NCBI GenBank assembly: GCA_963763215.1
Contig: CAVXNX010000010.1
Span: forward strand, 399,102 to 463,101
Length of the DNA stretch: 64,000 nucleotides
Reading direction: 5' to 3'
Source: DASQZK01 sp963763215
GTDB lineage: Bacteria > Bacteroidota > Bacteroidia > Bacteroidales > GCA-2748055
Shown: positions 1 to 10,721 of the stretch, in pieces
Numbering within the stretch: the first letter of the stretch is position 1
Layout: every line of letters begins with the position of its first letter
Position numbers and translations under genes: made by a program
The notes under the pieces: generated by a model
What the model saw: only the letters and a program-made list of their open reading frames with translations
What the model was told of the DNA's origin: nothing
The model's database searches: none

Positions 1-1356
1 GTTACTTTCCTTGCTGATTTTGTTGGCAATACTTGGCAGCTGCACCAACTACAACAACGGGGAACTCGTCGGTGTTCAGGGTCGTAAAGCCTATGTTGAA
101 CCCGATCCATACGGGATGGTCTTCATACCCGCCGGTAGTTTCGTAATGGGTCCCAGTGACCAGGATCTGACCTTCGCTCAGAACTGCAATGTCCAAAACC
201 GTCTCCATCGACGCTTTCTGGATGGATGAGACCGAAATCACAAACAACGAATACCGCCAGTTTGTTTACTGGGTCAAGGATTCGCTCCTCCGCCAGGCCC
301 TGGTTGATGATCAGATCGACGATTATATCCTGAAAGACAAAGAAGGGAATCCCCTGACGATGAGCAAAAACGGTACAGGAATCCCCCCTGATCGACTGGG
401 ATACAAAAATCGACTACCAAGACAAAAATGGCGACGTTCAGGCTGCAATCGACCGCATCGGCCTCTATTATACCGGTGATGCCCAGTTCTGGGGACAAAA
501 ACAGCTGGCCGTTGAAAAACTCATCTATAATTATTACTGGATTGATCTGCAACAGGCTGCCAAACGCAGTAACCGGTATAATTACAAAACCCAGCAATAC
601 GAAGGAACCGTCACAAACCCCGATGGTACGGTCTCTCCCATCCAGGGACGGCAGTCATTCGTGATCAAGGACCAGGTACCGGTTTATCCCGACACCCTGG
701 TCTGGATCGCCGACTTTACCTATTCCTTCAATGAACCTTATGCCAACCTCTATTTCTGGCATCCTTCATACGATAATTACCCCGTGGTGGGTGTGAACTG
801 GAAACAGGCCTCTGCTTTCTGTATCTGGAGAACCCAATACCTGAACTCGGCCCTTGCCCGTGACGACCAGCCCTTTGTCCAGGATTACAGGCTGCCCGTC
901 GAGGCTGAATGGGAATATGCTGCCCGCGGTAACCTCGACCTCAGCATGTACCCCTGGGGCGGACCTTATACCCGTAACGCAGCAGGCTGCTTCCTGGCTA
1001 ACTTCAAACCGCTCAGGGGCAATTATATCGACGACGGAGCGTTAATCACCCAACGGGTTGGCGCATATTCCCCCAACGAATACGGCTTGTACGATATGGC
1101 CGGAAACGTGTCGGAATGGACCGCTAACGCTTACGACGAATCGGCTTACGTATTCTCTCATAACATGAATCCGGACTATAAATATAACGCCAAACCCGAC
1201 GATCCTCCCGTGATGAAAAGAAAGGTCATCCGCGGCGGTTCCTGGAAAGATGTGGCTCACTTCCTGCAGGTCAGCGTCAGGGACTACGAATACCAGGATA
1301 CGGCAAAATCATACATCGGATTCAGATGTGTACGTTCATACTTAGGCACAAAATAA
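1..1356 (+). CDS. gldK: T9SS/gliding lipoprotein GldK (5' end cut by window, two frameshifts)
   Basis: GldK is the outer-membrane lipoprotein that forms the periplasmic ring of the type IX secretion system with GldN. The N-terminus shows the end of a lipoprotein signal (LLAILGSC), then a sulfatase-modifying-factor (FGE-like) domain with FWMDETEITNNEYRQF, a VGVNWKQASAFC segment and a C-terminal RGGSWKDV...GFRC block. The catalytic cysteines of true FGE are absent, as expected for GldK. The first codon probably lies just outside the window. Reading needs two one-base corrections, near 185-195 and in the C6 run at 383-388, and all three segments match the family. It is followed 18 bp later by gldL. 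Identification is firm; the breaks look like sequence errors. Confidence 0.93.
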
Positions 1357-1374
1357 ACTTCTAATTACTGTATT

Positions 1375-2341
1375 ATGAACATTACCGAAATAGTTCAGAG
1401 TTCCGGTTGGAAAAATTTTATGGCCAAACTTTATGGCCTCGGTGCTTCCGTCGTGATCATCGGAGCGATGTTCAAACTGATGCACTGGCCGGGAGCAAGT
1501 CTGATGATCGTCGTGGGACTTTCCACCGAAGCGGTCATCTTCTTCTTCTCCGCCTTCGAGCCCCTGCATGAGGAATTGGACTGGACACTGGTTTACCCCG
1601 AACTGGCCGGCATGACCGATCCCGATGAAATGGAAGACCTCCGCGAAGATTCCCTGGCCGGACGTGGCGTTGGATTGCAGAAGTTTGATGAATTATTCAA
1701 AGATGCCAATATCAGGCCTGAAACCGTGCAAAGCCTGAGCAAGGGAATTAACAGCCTTTCGGAAACCACCTCCAACCTTGCCGATATCACGGCTGCCTCA
1801 CTGGCAACCAAGGAATACCTGAACAGTATGAAAAGCGCCGCACAGGCCGTTCAAAGCATATCATCATCCTACTCCGACAATTCCGGTTCTCTCAATGAAT
1901 CGGTCAATACCCTGGCTTCCTCCTATAAGCAAACCGCTGAAATCGTGCAACAAGTCGGGAGAAGAAATCGCCAAAAAATTTGCCCAGCAATCGGCCGAAC
2001 TTTCTTCTTCCTACAACGAACTGACCAATACCGTGAAATCGGATTATTCCAGCATATCGGCCGGTCATAAACAGTTCAGCGACCAGCTTACTTCTCTGAA
2101 TAAAAACCTGTCCGAACTGAATTCCGCCTATGAAGCTCAGGTCAAAGGAACTCATCAGCATCTCAAGGGAAGCGAAACCGTTTACAAGGGCATCGAGGAT
2201 ATGATTAAAGATCTGAAGACCTCCGTAGACGAAACACAAAAATACCGGGATGAAATTACGAAGTTGAGTCAGAACCTTTCAGAATTAAACAACATTTACG
2301 GTAATATGCTCTCCGCAATGAGCGTTGTTACCAGAAAATAA
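1375..2341 (+). CDS. gldL: T9SS motor protein GldL (one frameshift)
   Basis: GldL is the inner-membrane proton-channel part of the GldLM motor that powers type IX secretion and gliding. The N-terminal region carries two membrane helices around LYGLGASVVIIGAMFK and LMIVVGLSTEAVIFFFS, with the typical MHWPG link between them and an acidic FEPLHEELDW segment after. The rest is a long coiled-coil-rich cytoplasmic tail. The frame changes by one base near 1955-1965, where QQVGRR should continue as SGEEIAKKF. After the correction the protein is about 322 residues. It lies between gldK and gldM with short gaps, as in other Bacteroidota. Confidence 0.93.
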
Positions 2342-2356
2342 ATCCTTTAACCAGCT

Positions 2357-3939
2357 ATGGCTCACGGTAAGGAAACTCCGCGTCAAAAAATGATCGGCAT
2401 GATGTACCTCGTACTTACATCATTGCTGGCACTCAACGTGTCAAGATCAGTTCTTGATGCCTTTACTTTGGTTGATGAAGGTCTGACCCAAACAACGGAA
2501 AACTTCTCCAAGAAAAACCAGGGCCTCTACAGTGAATTTGACAAGGCCTACCAGCTCAATAAAAAGAAAGTGGGGGAATGGAAGGACAAGGCCGATGAAG
2601 TGCAGAAAAAAACCCTTGAACTCTACAATTTCCTGCAGGAATGCAAAAAGGATATCGTCATCAAATCGGAAGGACCGGAAACGGAAGCGGTCCGCGACGG
2701 CGAGGTTCATCTCCAGTTTGTGAACGGAAAGGATAACGCCGAAATTCCGGCGGAGGTCATGATCCTGGATAAAAAGGGGGCCGAACTTAAAGAGAAAATA
2801 AACGACCTACCGGGATTTATTGCTTGGCATGATCGATGACAAAGACACCTATCATTCCATCGTGACGTCCATCGAGAACTCCCTCGTGACCAAGGATCCC
2901 GAAGCAACCGGACATTCAAAGGGTGAGCATCTCACCTGGGAAAGCGAACACTTTGAACATCTGCCCCTTGCCTCTGTGATCACCCTGCTTTCCAAGATGC
3001 AGAGCGACGTCCGGAACTCGGAAGCTGAAATCCTGGCCTACCTGCTCAGCCAGATCAACGCCGGATCATTCAAGTTTAACAAAATCGAACCCGTGGTGCT
3101 GGCCAACTCGGATTACGTTTTCAGGGGGCAGGAATACAAGGCCCAGGTCTTTCTTGCAGCTTACGACTCAACCAAGGCCCCGGTGGTGAAACTCAACGGT
3201 GGTGAAGAACTGCCGGTGAAAGAAGGGAAAGGGATCTATTCCCCGTCAACAACGTCTCTCGGCACCCATACCTGGGGCGGAACCATCATCCTCGAAGGCG
3301 ACGATGGAACAACCATTAAGCGCCCATTCCAGGCGCAATACCAGGTTGCTGAAGCCAGTGCTGTTGTCTCGCCCACCAAAATGAACGTCTTTTACCGGGG
3401 TGTCGATAACCCCGTCGCCATCTCTGTCTCCGGAGTGCCGAAAGAAAATATCCGGGCCGAGATCTCCAAGGGTAAAATTGCTTCTACCGGAAACGGGTGG
3501 GTCGTCAAACCGTCATCAGGACCCGAAGGGGAAGTGGTGACCGTAAAAGTTTATGCCAATATCGAAAACAATTCCCGTTTCATGGGAAGTATGGACTTCA
3601 GGGTAAAGGATGTTCCCGACCCGATCGCCGAAATCCGCGGCAGGTCCCAGGGAGCCATCTCCCTCACCGACCTCACAAGAGCCTCGGGAGTGGATGCCGA
3701 ACTGAAGAACTTTGATTTCGACCTGGACTTCACCGTGACTGAATTTACCGTTTCAGCCGTGCTTTCGGGCGGATTCACCAAAAGCGAAAAATCGACAACC
3801 AATAAATTCACACCGGGCCAGCTCGGCATTATTACCCAGCTGACACCCGGTAAGAGCCTGACGGTTACTGATATTAAAGCGATCGGCCCCGACGGGAAAT
3901 CCCGGACAGCTAAACTCCATTGTACTGAAAATTTTATAA
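2357..3939 (+). CDS. gldM: T9SS motor protein GldM (two frameshifts)
   Basis: GldM has one N-terminal membrane helix and a long periplasmic rod that carries motor energy to the GldKN ring. The start MAHGKETPRQKMIGMMYLVL is diagnostic. One extra base near 2807 interrupts KINDYRDLLLGMIDDK. A second near 3906 must be dropped to reach the expected end RQLNSIVLKIL with stop at 3937-3939; without it the reading runs on to about 4061 through the gldN start. The corrected length is about 527 residues, normal for the family. Conserved features seen include the NVFYRGVDNP segment and the RVKDVPDP repeat-domain boundary. gldN starts 12 bp downstream. Confidence 0.93.
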
Positions 3940-3951
3940 ACAACAACGATA

Positions 3952-4852
3952 ATGAAAAGGACTGCTCTGTTTTTAGTTGCATTATTCATTCTGCAGGGAA
4001 CATGGGTTGCTGTGAATGCCCAGCAGGTCACAACAACACCCGCTACAGCCAATCCGCATGATGGCCCCCGATTCACAGGCCATTATCAATGTCTATGAAA
4101 AGATCCATATCCCGGAGAAAAAACCGATCCCCTATGTTCCCATCAGAGAGGCTGACGTGATGTGGTCAAAGGATATCTGGCGGATCATCGATCTCCGTGA
4201 AAAGATGAACCTGCCGCTGTATTATCCCACAAAACCCCTGGGACAGCGGATGAGCCTCTTTTCACTGATCATGCACGGTATTCATGAAAATAACCTTCAT
4301 GCCTACAAGGAAGATAAATACAACCTGTTCTCCACCGAAACCCAGATCGGTGAAAAAGAGATCATCCAGGCCCTCGGCGCCGATACCCTTTTCCCGGGCA
4401 CGCCCAATGAACAGGTCAACCTGAGGACAGACTACGTCCTGCAGTATCTCGTGAAGGAAAAATGGTTCTTCGACAAACAGACCTCCACCATGCGCGTGAG
4501 GATCGTCGGAATGGCTCCCATCAAGGTCTGGCACCGCCAGCTGAAAGACGCTAACGGGAACATCACCATCTCCCCCGAAGTAACCCGCGAGATCCTGTTC
4601 TGGATCTACTTCCCCGAGTACCGTGATCTCTTCGCACGATACGAAGTTTTCAACCCGAACAATGATTCCCAAAATATCTCTTATGACGATTTGTTCATGC
4701 AGAGGCGTTTCGCTTCTTTCATCTATGGTGAGTCCAATGAATACGACAACCGGCTGATCCCCGATTACCTGACCGGTGACGACATCCTCTACGAAGCTGA
4801 TAAAATCAAGCAAAAACTCTTTGATTTCGAACACGATCTCTGGGAGTATTAA
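3952..4852 (+). CDS. gldN: T9SS ring protein GldN (one frameshift)
   Basis: GldN (PorN) pairs with GldK in the periplasmic ring of the type IX secretion system. I chose the ATG at 3952 because it begins a clear signal peptide (MKRTALFLVALFIL...VNAQ) and follows the corrected gldM stop. A surplus base in the C5 run at 4065-4069 shifts the frame after NPHDGP; the corrected text continues DSQAIINVYEKIHI. Family features include ADVMWSKDIWRIIDLREKMN and the C-terminal block around FARYEVFNPNNDSQ. About 300 residues. This is the last gene of the cluster, and a hairpin terminator follows 30 bp after the stop. Confidence 0.93.
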
Positions 4853-4881
4853 CAGATGTAACTTCCCTATAACCTGATACG

Positions 4882-4919
4882 AAAAATCCGCACCGGTTAG
4901 TCCGATGCGGATTTTTTTT
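4882..4919 (+). terminator. Rho-independent terminator after gldN
   Basis: An 11-bp perfect stem (AAAAATCCGCA / TGCGGATTTTT) with a 13-nt loop is followed by a T run. A-rich sequence on the left arm means it could also work on the minus strand for the converging manC gene. Confidence 0.85.
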
Positions 4920-5104
4920 GTTTGAGGCAGGTCATCATGCCGTGCAAGGTCATGAATCTCTCATACGAAAGCCGCTCGCAAACGGAGCGACCATTTCACC
5001 AATCGGGATGACCTCTCACTAGATAGGGAAGCAGGTCAACGTATTTTACCGGACTGATTATGCCGTCACGATGGATGGTTCCCTCATCCGACGATGCCAG
5101 GTTT

Positions 5105-6200
5105 CTATATGTATTTCTCCCAGCCGCTCAGCTTCACATCATTGACAAAGGTCTTTATCCGCTGTTCCTGGTCCATCTTGCAGATCAGCAACACATCCTT
5201 GCTGTCGACTACCACATAATCCTCGAGGCCCTGGATCACAACAAGCTTCTCACCCTGAACATTGATCAGCGACCGGCTGGTGTCGTAGGTAAAAACATTC
5301 TTCCCCAGGACGGCATTCTGTTCGGCATCCGGTCCAACCTGGTCGTACAGCGATCCCCAGGTCCCCAGGTCACTCCATCCGATATCGGTGGCCAGAACGT
5401 ACACATTGTCGGCTTTCTCCATGATGCCGTAATCGATGGAAATGTTTTTGCATCCGGCATAGGTCTCCTCGATGAAGGCCGCTTCCCGTTCCGTCCCGTA
5501 AACATCGAGACCATCCTCAAAGGCCGTGCAGACATCGGGGAGATACCGTCTGAATGCATCCAGATACCGTTCTTAACGACCAGAAAAAGATCCCGGCATT
5601 CCAGTAAAATTCGCCGCTTTCAAAAAAGACGCGGGCCAGTTTCTGATCGGGCTTTTCCGTAAAGGTCTTGACCTTTTGCAGCCTGCAGTTCTCGGTTTCT
5701 TCGAGTGAACCCGAATCGGCCTGGATATATCCGTAGCCGGTTTCCGGCCTGCTGGGCTGAATGCCCAGGGTGAGCAGGGCTTCATGGCTGCCGACGAAAT
5801 CAAGTCCTTTTTGCAGTACCTTGCGGAAAACCTCTTCCTTCATGATCAGATGATCGGAGGGGGCAACGACAATCCGGGCATCCGGATCTTTCATGCTGAT
5901 GCTGAAGGAGGCATAGGCCACACATGGCGCCGTGTTCCTCCGGAAAGGCTCCAGCAGGATATTTTCTTCTTTCATCGACGGGAGTTGCTTCCGGATCAAA
6001 TCCCGGTACTCCGAATTACTGACAATGTAGATGTTTTCCGTTGGGATGACCGATGCGAAGCGGTCGAATGTCTGCTGAAGGAGCGTGGTGCCCACTCCGA
6101 GAATGTCGAGGAACTGTTTCGGCTGTGAAGTGCGGCTGAGAGGCCAGAAACGGCTTCCCACTCCACCAGCCATGATGACACAATAGTCGTGTTTATTCAT
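5105..6200 (-). CDS. manC: Mannose-1-phosphate guanylyltransferase (one frameshift)
   Basis: Makes GDP-mannose from mannose-1-phosphate and GTP in the cytoplasm, a precursor for surface glycans. The nucleotidyltransferase signature GGVGSRFWPLSR sits near residue 12, followed by VAPSDHLI, FTEKP and FYWNAGIFFW motifs. Near 5560-5575 one base must be dropped to join this part to LDAFRRYLPDVCTAFEDG and the C-terminal half with ATDIGWSDLGTW. The corrected length is about 365 residues, normal for the single-domain form without the C-terminal isomerase. It converges with the gld cluster. Its product could feed the glycosyltransferases in the right half of the window. Confidence 0.9.
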
Positions 6201-6434
6201 AACCTTTTCCTTGTTTTTAAGCGGTTAATCTAATTCTTAATCTCGAATTATCATCATGTAAAACTGATCTTTTCCATTAATCCGTTGTTTCTAATGATTA
6301 AAACACCCGGCAGACCGGCTTCCATGACTTCAACCTGAACCCAACCGGGTTTACCGGACAAAATCACGTAAGGGGCAAAAATAAAGGATATTTCAGAGAC
6401 AATCAGATTATCGGGAATGTTTTAAAAGGGAATC

Positions 6435-6464
6435 TGGTCAATACCGAGAATATTAGTACTTTTG
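6435..6464 (+). promoter_or_regulatory. Bacteroidota-type promoter for mlaE
   Basis: The -7 box TACTTTTG at 6457-6464 matches TAnnTTTG. A TGG at 6435-6437, 19 bp upstream, is a one-base-off match to the -33 TTG. The start codon follows 17 bp downstream at 6482. Confidence 0.6.
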
Positions 6465-6481
6465 CAGCAAATAGATACACT

Positions 6482-7223
6482 ATGAAGTTTTTCGAACAGG
6501 CGGGAAAATATTTCATGTTGACTGTGGAAGGTCTTTGGCAAACCGGAAAAATTCCGGATTTATTATAACCAGACCATCGGTGAGATTGAGAACCTCGGAA
6601 TCAATTCATTCGGCATCGTCGTGATCATCTCCCTGTTTGTCGGTGCCGTCATCACCATCCAAACCAACTTCAACATCGAAAATCCCCTTCTGCCCCGGTA
6701 CCTTGTCGGGGTTACCGTCCGTGATTCCCTGCTGCTCGAGTTTTCCTCCACCATGGTCGCCCTGATCCTGGCCGGAAAGGTGGGATCCAATATCGCCTCC
6801 GAAATCGGTACGATGCGGGTTTCGGAACAAATCGACGCCCTGGAGATCATGGGGGTAAACTCCGCCAGCTACCTGATCTTCCCCAAGATCATCGCCGCCG
6901 TGTTCTTCTTCCCCATCCTCTCGCTGCTGAGCATGTTCGTGGGAATTTTCGGCGGTTACCTGGTCTGCGCCCTCACCGAGATCCTTTCACCGGCCGATTA
7001 CATCTACGGGATCCAGTATGCCTTCTATCCGTATTATATCAGCTATGCGCTCACCAAAACCGTATTTTACGCCTTTATCATCGTTACCATCTCGGCCTTC
7101 CAGGGTTATTACGCCGAGGGCGGCGCCCTGGAAGTCGGCCGCTCCAGCACCCGGGCCGTCGTTTACAGCAGCATCCTGATCCTGCTCACCAACCTCGTCC
7201 TGACTAAACTCATCCTGTCATGA
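6482..7223 (+). CDS. mlaE: MlaE-family lipid ABC permease (one frameshift)
   Basis: Inner-membrane permease of an MCE-type lipid transporter that moves phospholipids between the membranes. The ATG at 6482 begins MKFFEQAGKYF, typical of the family, but that frame hits a stop at 6569. Dropping one base near 6520-6530 gives VFGKPEKFRIYYNQTIGEIE and then the MlaE domain, with several membrane helices and the conserved LAGKVGSNIASEIGTMRVSEQIDALEIMG. About 247 residues. The stop overlaps the mlaF start (ATGA), showing translational coupling. Confidence 0.9.
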
Positions 7224-7969
7224 TCAAAGTTATCAATGTCACCAAGACCTTCGATGGCACACCGGTGCTCGAGAATGTGACGATAACTTTCGAACAGGGG
7301 AAGACAAACCTGATCATCGGCCAGAGCGGCTCGGGGAAAACCGTGCTTCTCAAATCCATCGTCGGCCTCCATGAGATCGACAACGGGGAGATCTGGTTCG
7401 ACGACCGCCTGTACAATGCCCTGTCTTTCAAGGAACGGAAAAAAATCCGGAAGGAGATCGGGATGCTCTTCCAGGGAGCCGCGCTGTTCGACTCCTCAAC
7501 GGTGGAACAGAACATCCGGTTCCCCCTCGATATGTTCACCGAAATGACCGAGGCTGAGAAACTCGACAGGGTCAATTTTTGCCTGAACCGGGTGAATATC
7601 GTCAATGCCAATAAACTCTACCCTGCCGAACTCAGCGGCGGGATGAAAAAACGTGTGGCCATCGCCCGCGCCATCGCCCTGAACCCGAAATACCTCTTCT
7701 GCGATGAGCCCAACTCCGGCCTCGACCCGAAAACCGCTATCGTCATCGATAACCTGATCAAGGAGATCACCGAGGAATTCAACATCACCACCATCGTCAA
7801 CACCCATGACATGAATTCCGTGCTCGAAATCGGCGATAAGGTGGTCTTTATCTACCAGGGAAAGAAACTCTGGGAAGGCACCAACAAGGACATCCTGCAC
7901 ACCAGCAATGAAACCCTGAATGATTTCGTGTTTGCCACGACCCTGGCCCAGCAGCTGAAAAAAAGATAG
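7220..7969 (+). CDS. mlaF: MlaF-family ABC ATP-binding protein
   Basis: ATPase partner of MlaE in the lipid transport ABC complex. Intact, 249 residues. Walker A is GQSGSGKTVLLK near residue 36, the signature LSGGMKKRVAIARA lies near 140, and Walker B with the D-loop is LFCDEPNSGLD. The H-loop region is NTHDMNS. It starts inside the mlaE stop codon. An MCE-domain substrate-binding protein would be expected as a third part but is not found next to it here. Confidence 0.93.
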   Translation: MIKVINVTKTFDGTPVLENVTITFEQGKTNLIIGQSGSGKTVLLKSIVGLHEIDNGEIWFDDRLYNALSFKERKKIRKEIGMLFQGAALFDSSTVEQNIRFPLDMFTEMTEAEKLDRVNFCLNRVNIVNANKLYPAELSGGMKKRVAIARAIALNPKYLFCDEPNSGLDPKTAIVIDNLIKEITEEFNITTIVNTHDMNSVLEIGDKVVFIYQGKKLWEGTNKDILHTSNETLNDFVFATTLAQQLKKR

Positions 7970-8024
7970 TCCCTTCCGCCCCCGTCCATCCTGGCGAAAG
8001 GTCCAAATCCCGGAAGAACTGACC

Positions 8025-8642
8025 ATGAACAGAACAACCGCATCCCCTCATAACATCTCAGGAATATTGCTCGCCGGAGGCAGAAGCAAACGGATGGGGC
8101 AAAATAAAGCCCGGATGACCTTCCGCGGCCGCGAACTCTATACCTATCCCCTTGAAGTCCTCGAACGTCTCTGCAGCGAAGTGCTGGTCAGCGCTCCTCA
8201 GGGCATTTTCCCGGACAATTTTCCGTTCCCCATCATACCGGATATCCACCCCGGCCTTGGCCCCCTGGCCGGGATACACAGCTGCCTCAGATCGGTCACC
8301 GGCGACCGGGCCATCGTCCTGAGCTGCGATACCCCGTTCATCACCACCGGATTCCTGGAAGCCCTCTATTCCGCCATGAACGACGCCCCGGCCATCGCCG
8401 GAACCGATGAAACAGGCCGGCCGCAGCCCCTGGCCGCCATCTACCGCTCCTCACTGTGGCCCCTGGCAGAAGAACTTCTTGAAACCGGGAACTACCGCAT
8501 GAACCTTTTCCTGGACCGCGCGGGGGCCAAATTTGCGGATGTGGCTGAAATGGGCTTCGATCCCGTCAGGCTGTTCTTTAACGTCAATGACAGCCGTGAT
8601 TTCCGGCGGCTCGATCATCTTGCCCCGCCCGCCGCAGGATGA
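8025..8642 (+). CDS. mobA: Molybdenum cofactor guanylyltransferase MobA
   Basis: Transfers GMP from GTP to molybdopterin to make the guanine dinucleotide form used by DMSO-reductase-family enzymes. The N-terminal motif LLAGGRSKRMGQNKA is the GTP-binding signature, followed by HPGLGPLAGIHSCL and SCDTPF with the Mg-binding aspartate. 205 residues, normal length. The start is the ATG 55 bp after mlaF. It suggests the cell makes a molybdoenzyme, but none is visible in this window. Adjacency to mlaEF looks like a convenient layout rather than a shared pathway. Confidence 0.88.
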   Translation: MNRTTASPHNISGILLAGGRSKRMGQNKARMTFRGRELYTYPLEVLERLCSEVLVSAPQGIFPDNFPFPIIPDIHPGLGPLAGIHSCLRSVTGDRAIVLSCDTPFITTGFLEALYSAMNDAPAIAGTDETGRPQPLAAIYRSSLWPLAEELLETGNYRMNLFLDRAGAKFADVAEMGFDPVRLFFNVNDSRDFRRLDHLAPPAAG

Positions 8643-8971
8643 TACCGTGGACCGCCCGCTTGCAGGCAACAAGAAAGAAATTGCCTAAAAAGGATAAACT
8701 TCCGAAGAATGGGAAGTTCCTTCTGGATAGGTTCAGGAGAGGTCTCTTCTATTTTTTTTGTGGGAATGTCATGTTTCAGGCCTCGCTCAAAGATCTGCAG
8801 GCAAGACCTCCGGGTCGCTCAGGACCCTGTTGAGAAGAAAAGCCGGAGGGACGGGGATTCACTTTCAAATCTAACCTGGCGGAGTTGCCGTTCTCCTTTT
8901 GGCACGATACCTTGTGATGAGTGTCCGGATCATCCTCAACATGATCGCCAATAAATCCGTTTCCTGTCCGG
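8643..8971. other. Spacer between converging mobA and DUF4834 gene
   Basis: About 330 bp. Short readings here have no protein-like features. A small inverted repeat AACTTCC...GGAAGTT around 8698-8725, followed by a T-rich stretch near 8750, could end transcription of mobA. Nothing else stands out. Confidence 0.4.
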
Positions 8972-9190
8972 TCAGTCCACCTCCTCGTAATCCACGTATT
9001 CACCGACACCAGGCTTCAAATGCTTTTTCCGGCCGGTCACATTGTTCTCGAGCCTGACCTCACCCTCCTTCGGCTTCTTCTCCTCCTTGAAGCGCTCTCC
9101 TTCCGACCGGCCCGTCCCGGGAAAGAGTATCTGCCCGATCGTCCGTATGACCAGGTATATCAGAACAAAAAGTAAGATTAAACGAATCAT
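8972..9190 (-). CDS. Small membrane protein, DUF4834 family
   Basis: A 72-residue protein with one N-terminal membrane helix (MIRLILLFVLIYLVIRTIGQIL) and a charged cytoplasmic tail ending GEYVDYEEVD, the hallmark of the Bacteroidota DUF4834 family. The function of the family is unknown. It stands alone on the minus strand, facing mobA. The call rests on the terminal motif and overall shape. Confidence 0.75.
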   Translation of the reverse strand: MIRLILLFVLIYLVIRTIGQILFPGTGRSEGERFKEEKKPKEGEVRLENNVTGRKKHLKPGVGEYVDYEEVD

Positions 9191-9283
9191 CCCTCTCGAT
9201 TATTAATTCGTGCAAATGTACGCTTTTTTGAGAGGGATTTAAAATGATCCGGAGGGATTAACATTTTTTCACAAAGACGACAC

Positions 9284-10704
9284 TCAATCAACCAGCGGTT
9301 TATCGAAGGTTTTATGCTGTTTCCGGCATCCGAACATGAGATTCAGCCCCACTTTCAGATTCATGTAACGGCTGTCGACGGGCCAGAAATAAATGGAAGG
9401 GCCCGTGTCGCTGATAACATAGATATTGAGCGGTCCGGCTTTCAGGGCGAGACCGAGGCCAAGGTTCCGGTAGGTGCCGTTAATCAGCGAATAGCTCAGG
9501 GTGGTGCTGACCAGCCGGATGGGATAGAGGTTGGCCGACACCGTGAACTGCTGCCTGATATCCCCGTTTTGGAAAGCGGTCCGGGAAAGAATGGCGAAGC
9601 TGATTTTGGGATGCACGTAAAAAGCCGCCCCGGCATAGAGTTTCATCGGTAGCCAGGTGCGGTAATCCTGTTCGGTTGTCGAAATAGTGTTGAAAGTCAC
9701 GTCGAGTGTATCAAGGAAAGACTGCATGATATCGTCGTCGGAACCGTTAACAGGTATTCCACGGAATTCATAATCTGCCTGGCTGTGAAGGTCTAATACC
9801 CCGTCTTTCCATTTGATCATTCCGAAATCGACAACGCTGGCCGAAAGCTCAAGCCAGTCGGTCATCCTGAAATCGGCACCCAGGTCCATGGCAAGACCAA
9901 AATTCCCGGAATTAAAAAAGTATCGCGGAATATCGTGGGGGGAGATATCCCTGGCACGCGTCGAATCGAAATCAATCATCCCCTTCTCGTCATAGACGAC
10001 ATCCAGAAAGGGGGCAGAAGCATCGAGGCGGATATCGGAATGGACCGGCCATACTTCCTCGTTTGAACTGAAGGTAAAATCGAACTTCCGTGTTCTCAGG
10101 TCAGCCTGGCCAAAGAGGAGCTTCCCGCGCCATCCCACCGTCAGACGGTCGCCGAACTTCTGGGAAATCCCCATTGAAACCTGGCTGTAGGCACTCATGT
10201 GGATGCCCAGCCCGTTGAAATCGAACGACATTCCCGAATCAGGGCCGAAAAAGGACAACTTCACCAGATCGGCAGGATAGGAGGCCTGCACAGATACGTT
10301 CTCACTCACATCGAAGGTGAAATAGGTCTCCGTTTGCGTCCGGAAGCCGAAAGAGAGCAGGCTGGAACTGACATCGGTGTCCATGAAATTCCGGTCCTTC
10401 AGCAGGCTGAGGAACGCGCCTTTATCACCCAGCCGGTGCCAGGGGGTGATCATGCGAGTCGATCTCCGCATTATAGTAGAGAATATCACCCATGCCGAAG
10501 GCACTGTTCCCGGCATGTACCTGAAGGGGCGCCAGGCCGGGTATCCCGAAAAAGAAATTACAGTCGGGCTGCAATCGCCGGATTGACCTGGTAAATCTGT
10601 GGCACCCCTTTCATGAAATACAGTGTATTGACCTGTGCCGACAGGCTGCCAAAGGCAGAGAGGATGACCATGATCAAAAGGCCGTATGTTTGAATTTTCC
10701 GCAT
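9284..10704 (-). CDS. DUF5723-type outer-membrane beta-barrel protein (two frameshifts)
   Basis: A predicted outer-membrane barrel of the DUF5723 family (function unknown, Bacteroidota). The start at 10704 (or the in-frame ATG at 10710) gives a signal peptide MRKIQTYGLLIMVILSAFGSLSAQ, then YFMKGVPQIYQVNPAI. One base near 10571 must be dropped to read QPDCNFFFGIPGLAPLQVHAGNSAFGMGDILYY, and another near 10455-10470 to reach the long main segment. Alternating aromatic beta-strand patterns fill the rest. The upstream lipoprotein gene ends 12-17 bp before it, so the two are likely co-transcribed and may work together at the outer membrane. Confidence 0.75.
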
Positions 10705-10721
10705 GAACATCTCTTTTCCGG

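Noticed and set aside
1..4852. Programmed frameshifting in the gld cluster
   Set aside because: There are six shifts in four genes at different contexts, without shared slippery sites, and the same kind of error appears in unrelated genes across the window.
8639..8954. Small plus-strand genes after mobA
   Set aside because: Two overlapping short frames with no family match, no ribosome site and biased composition.
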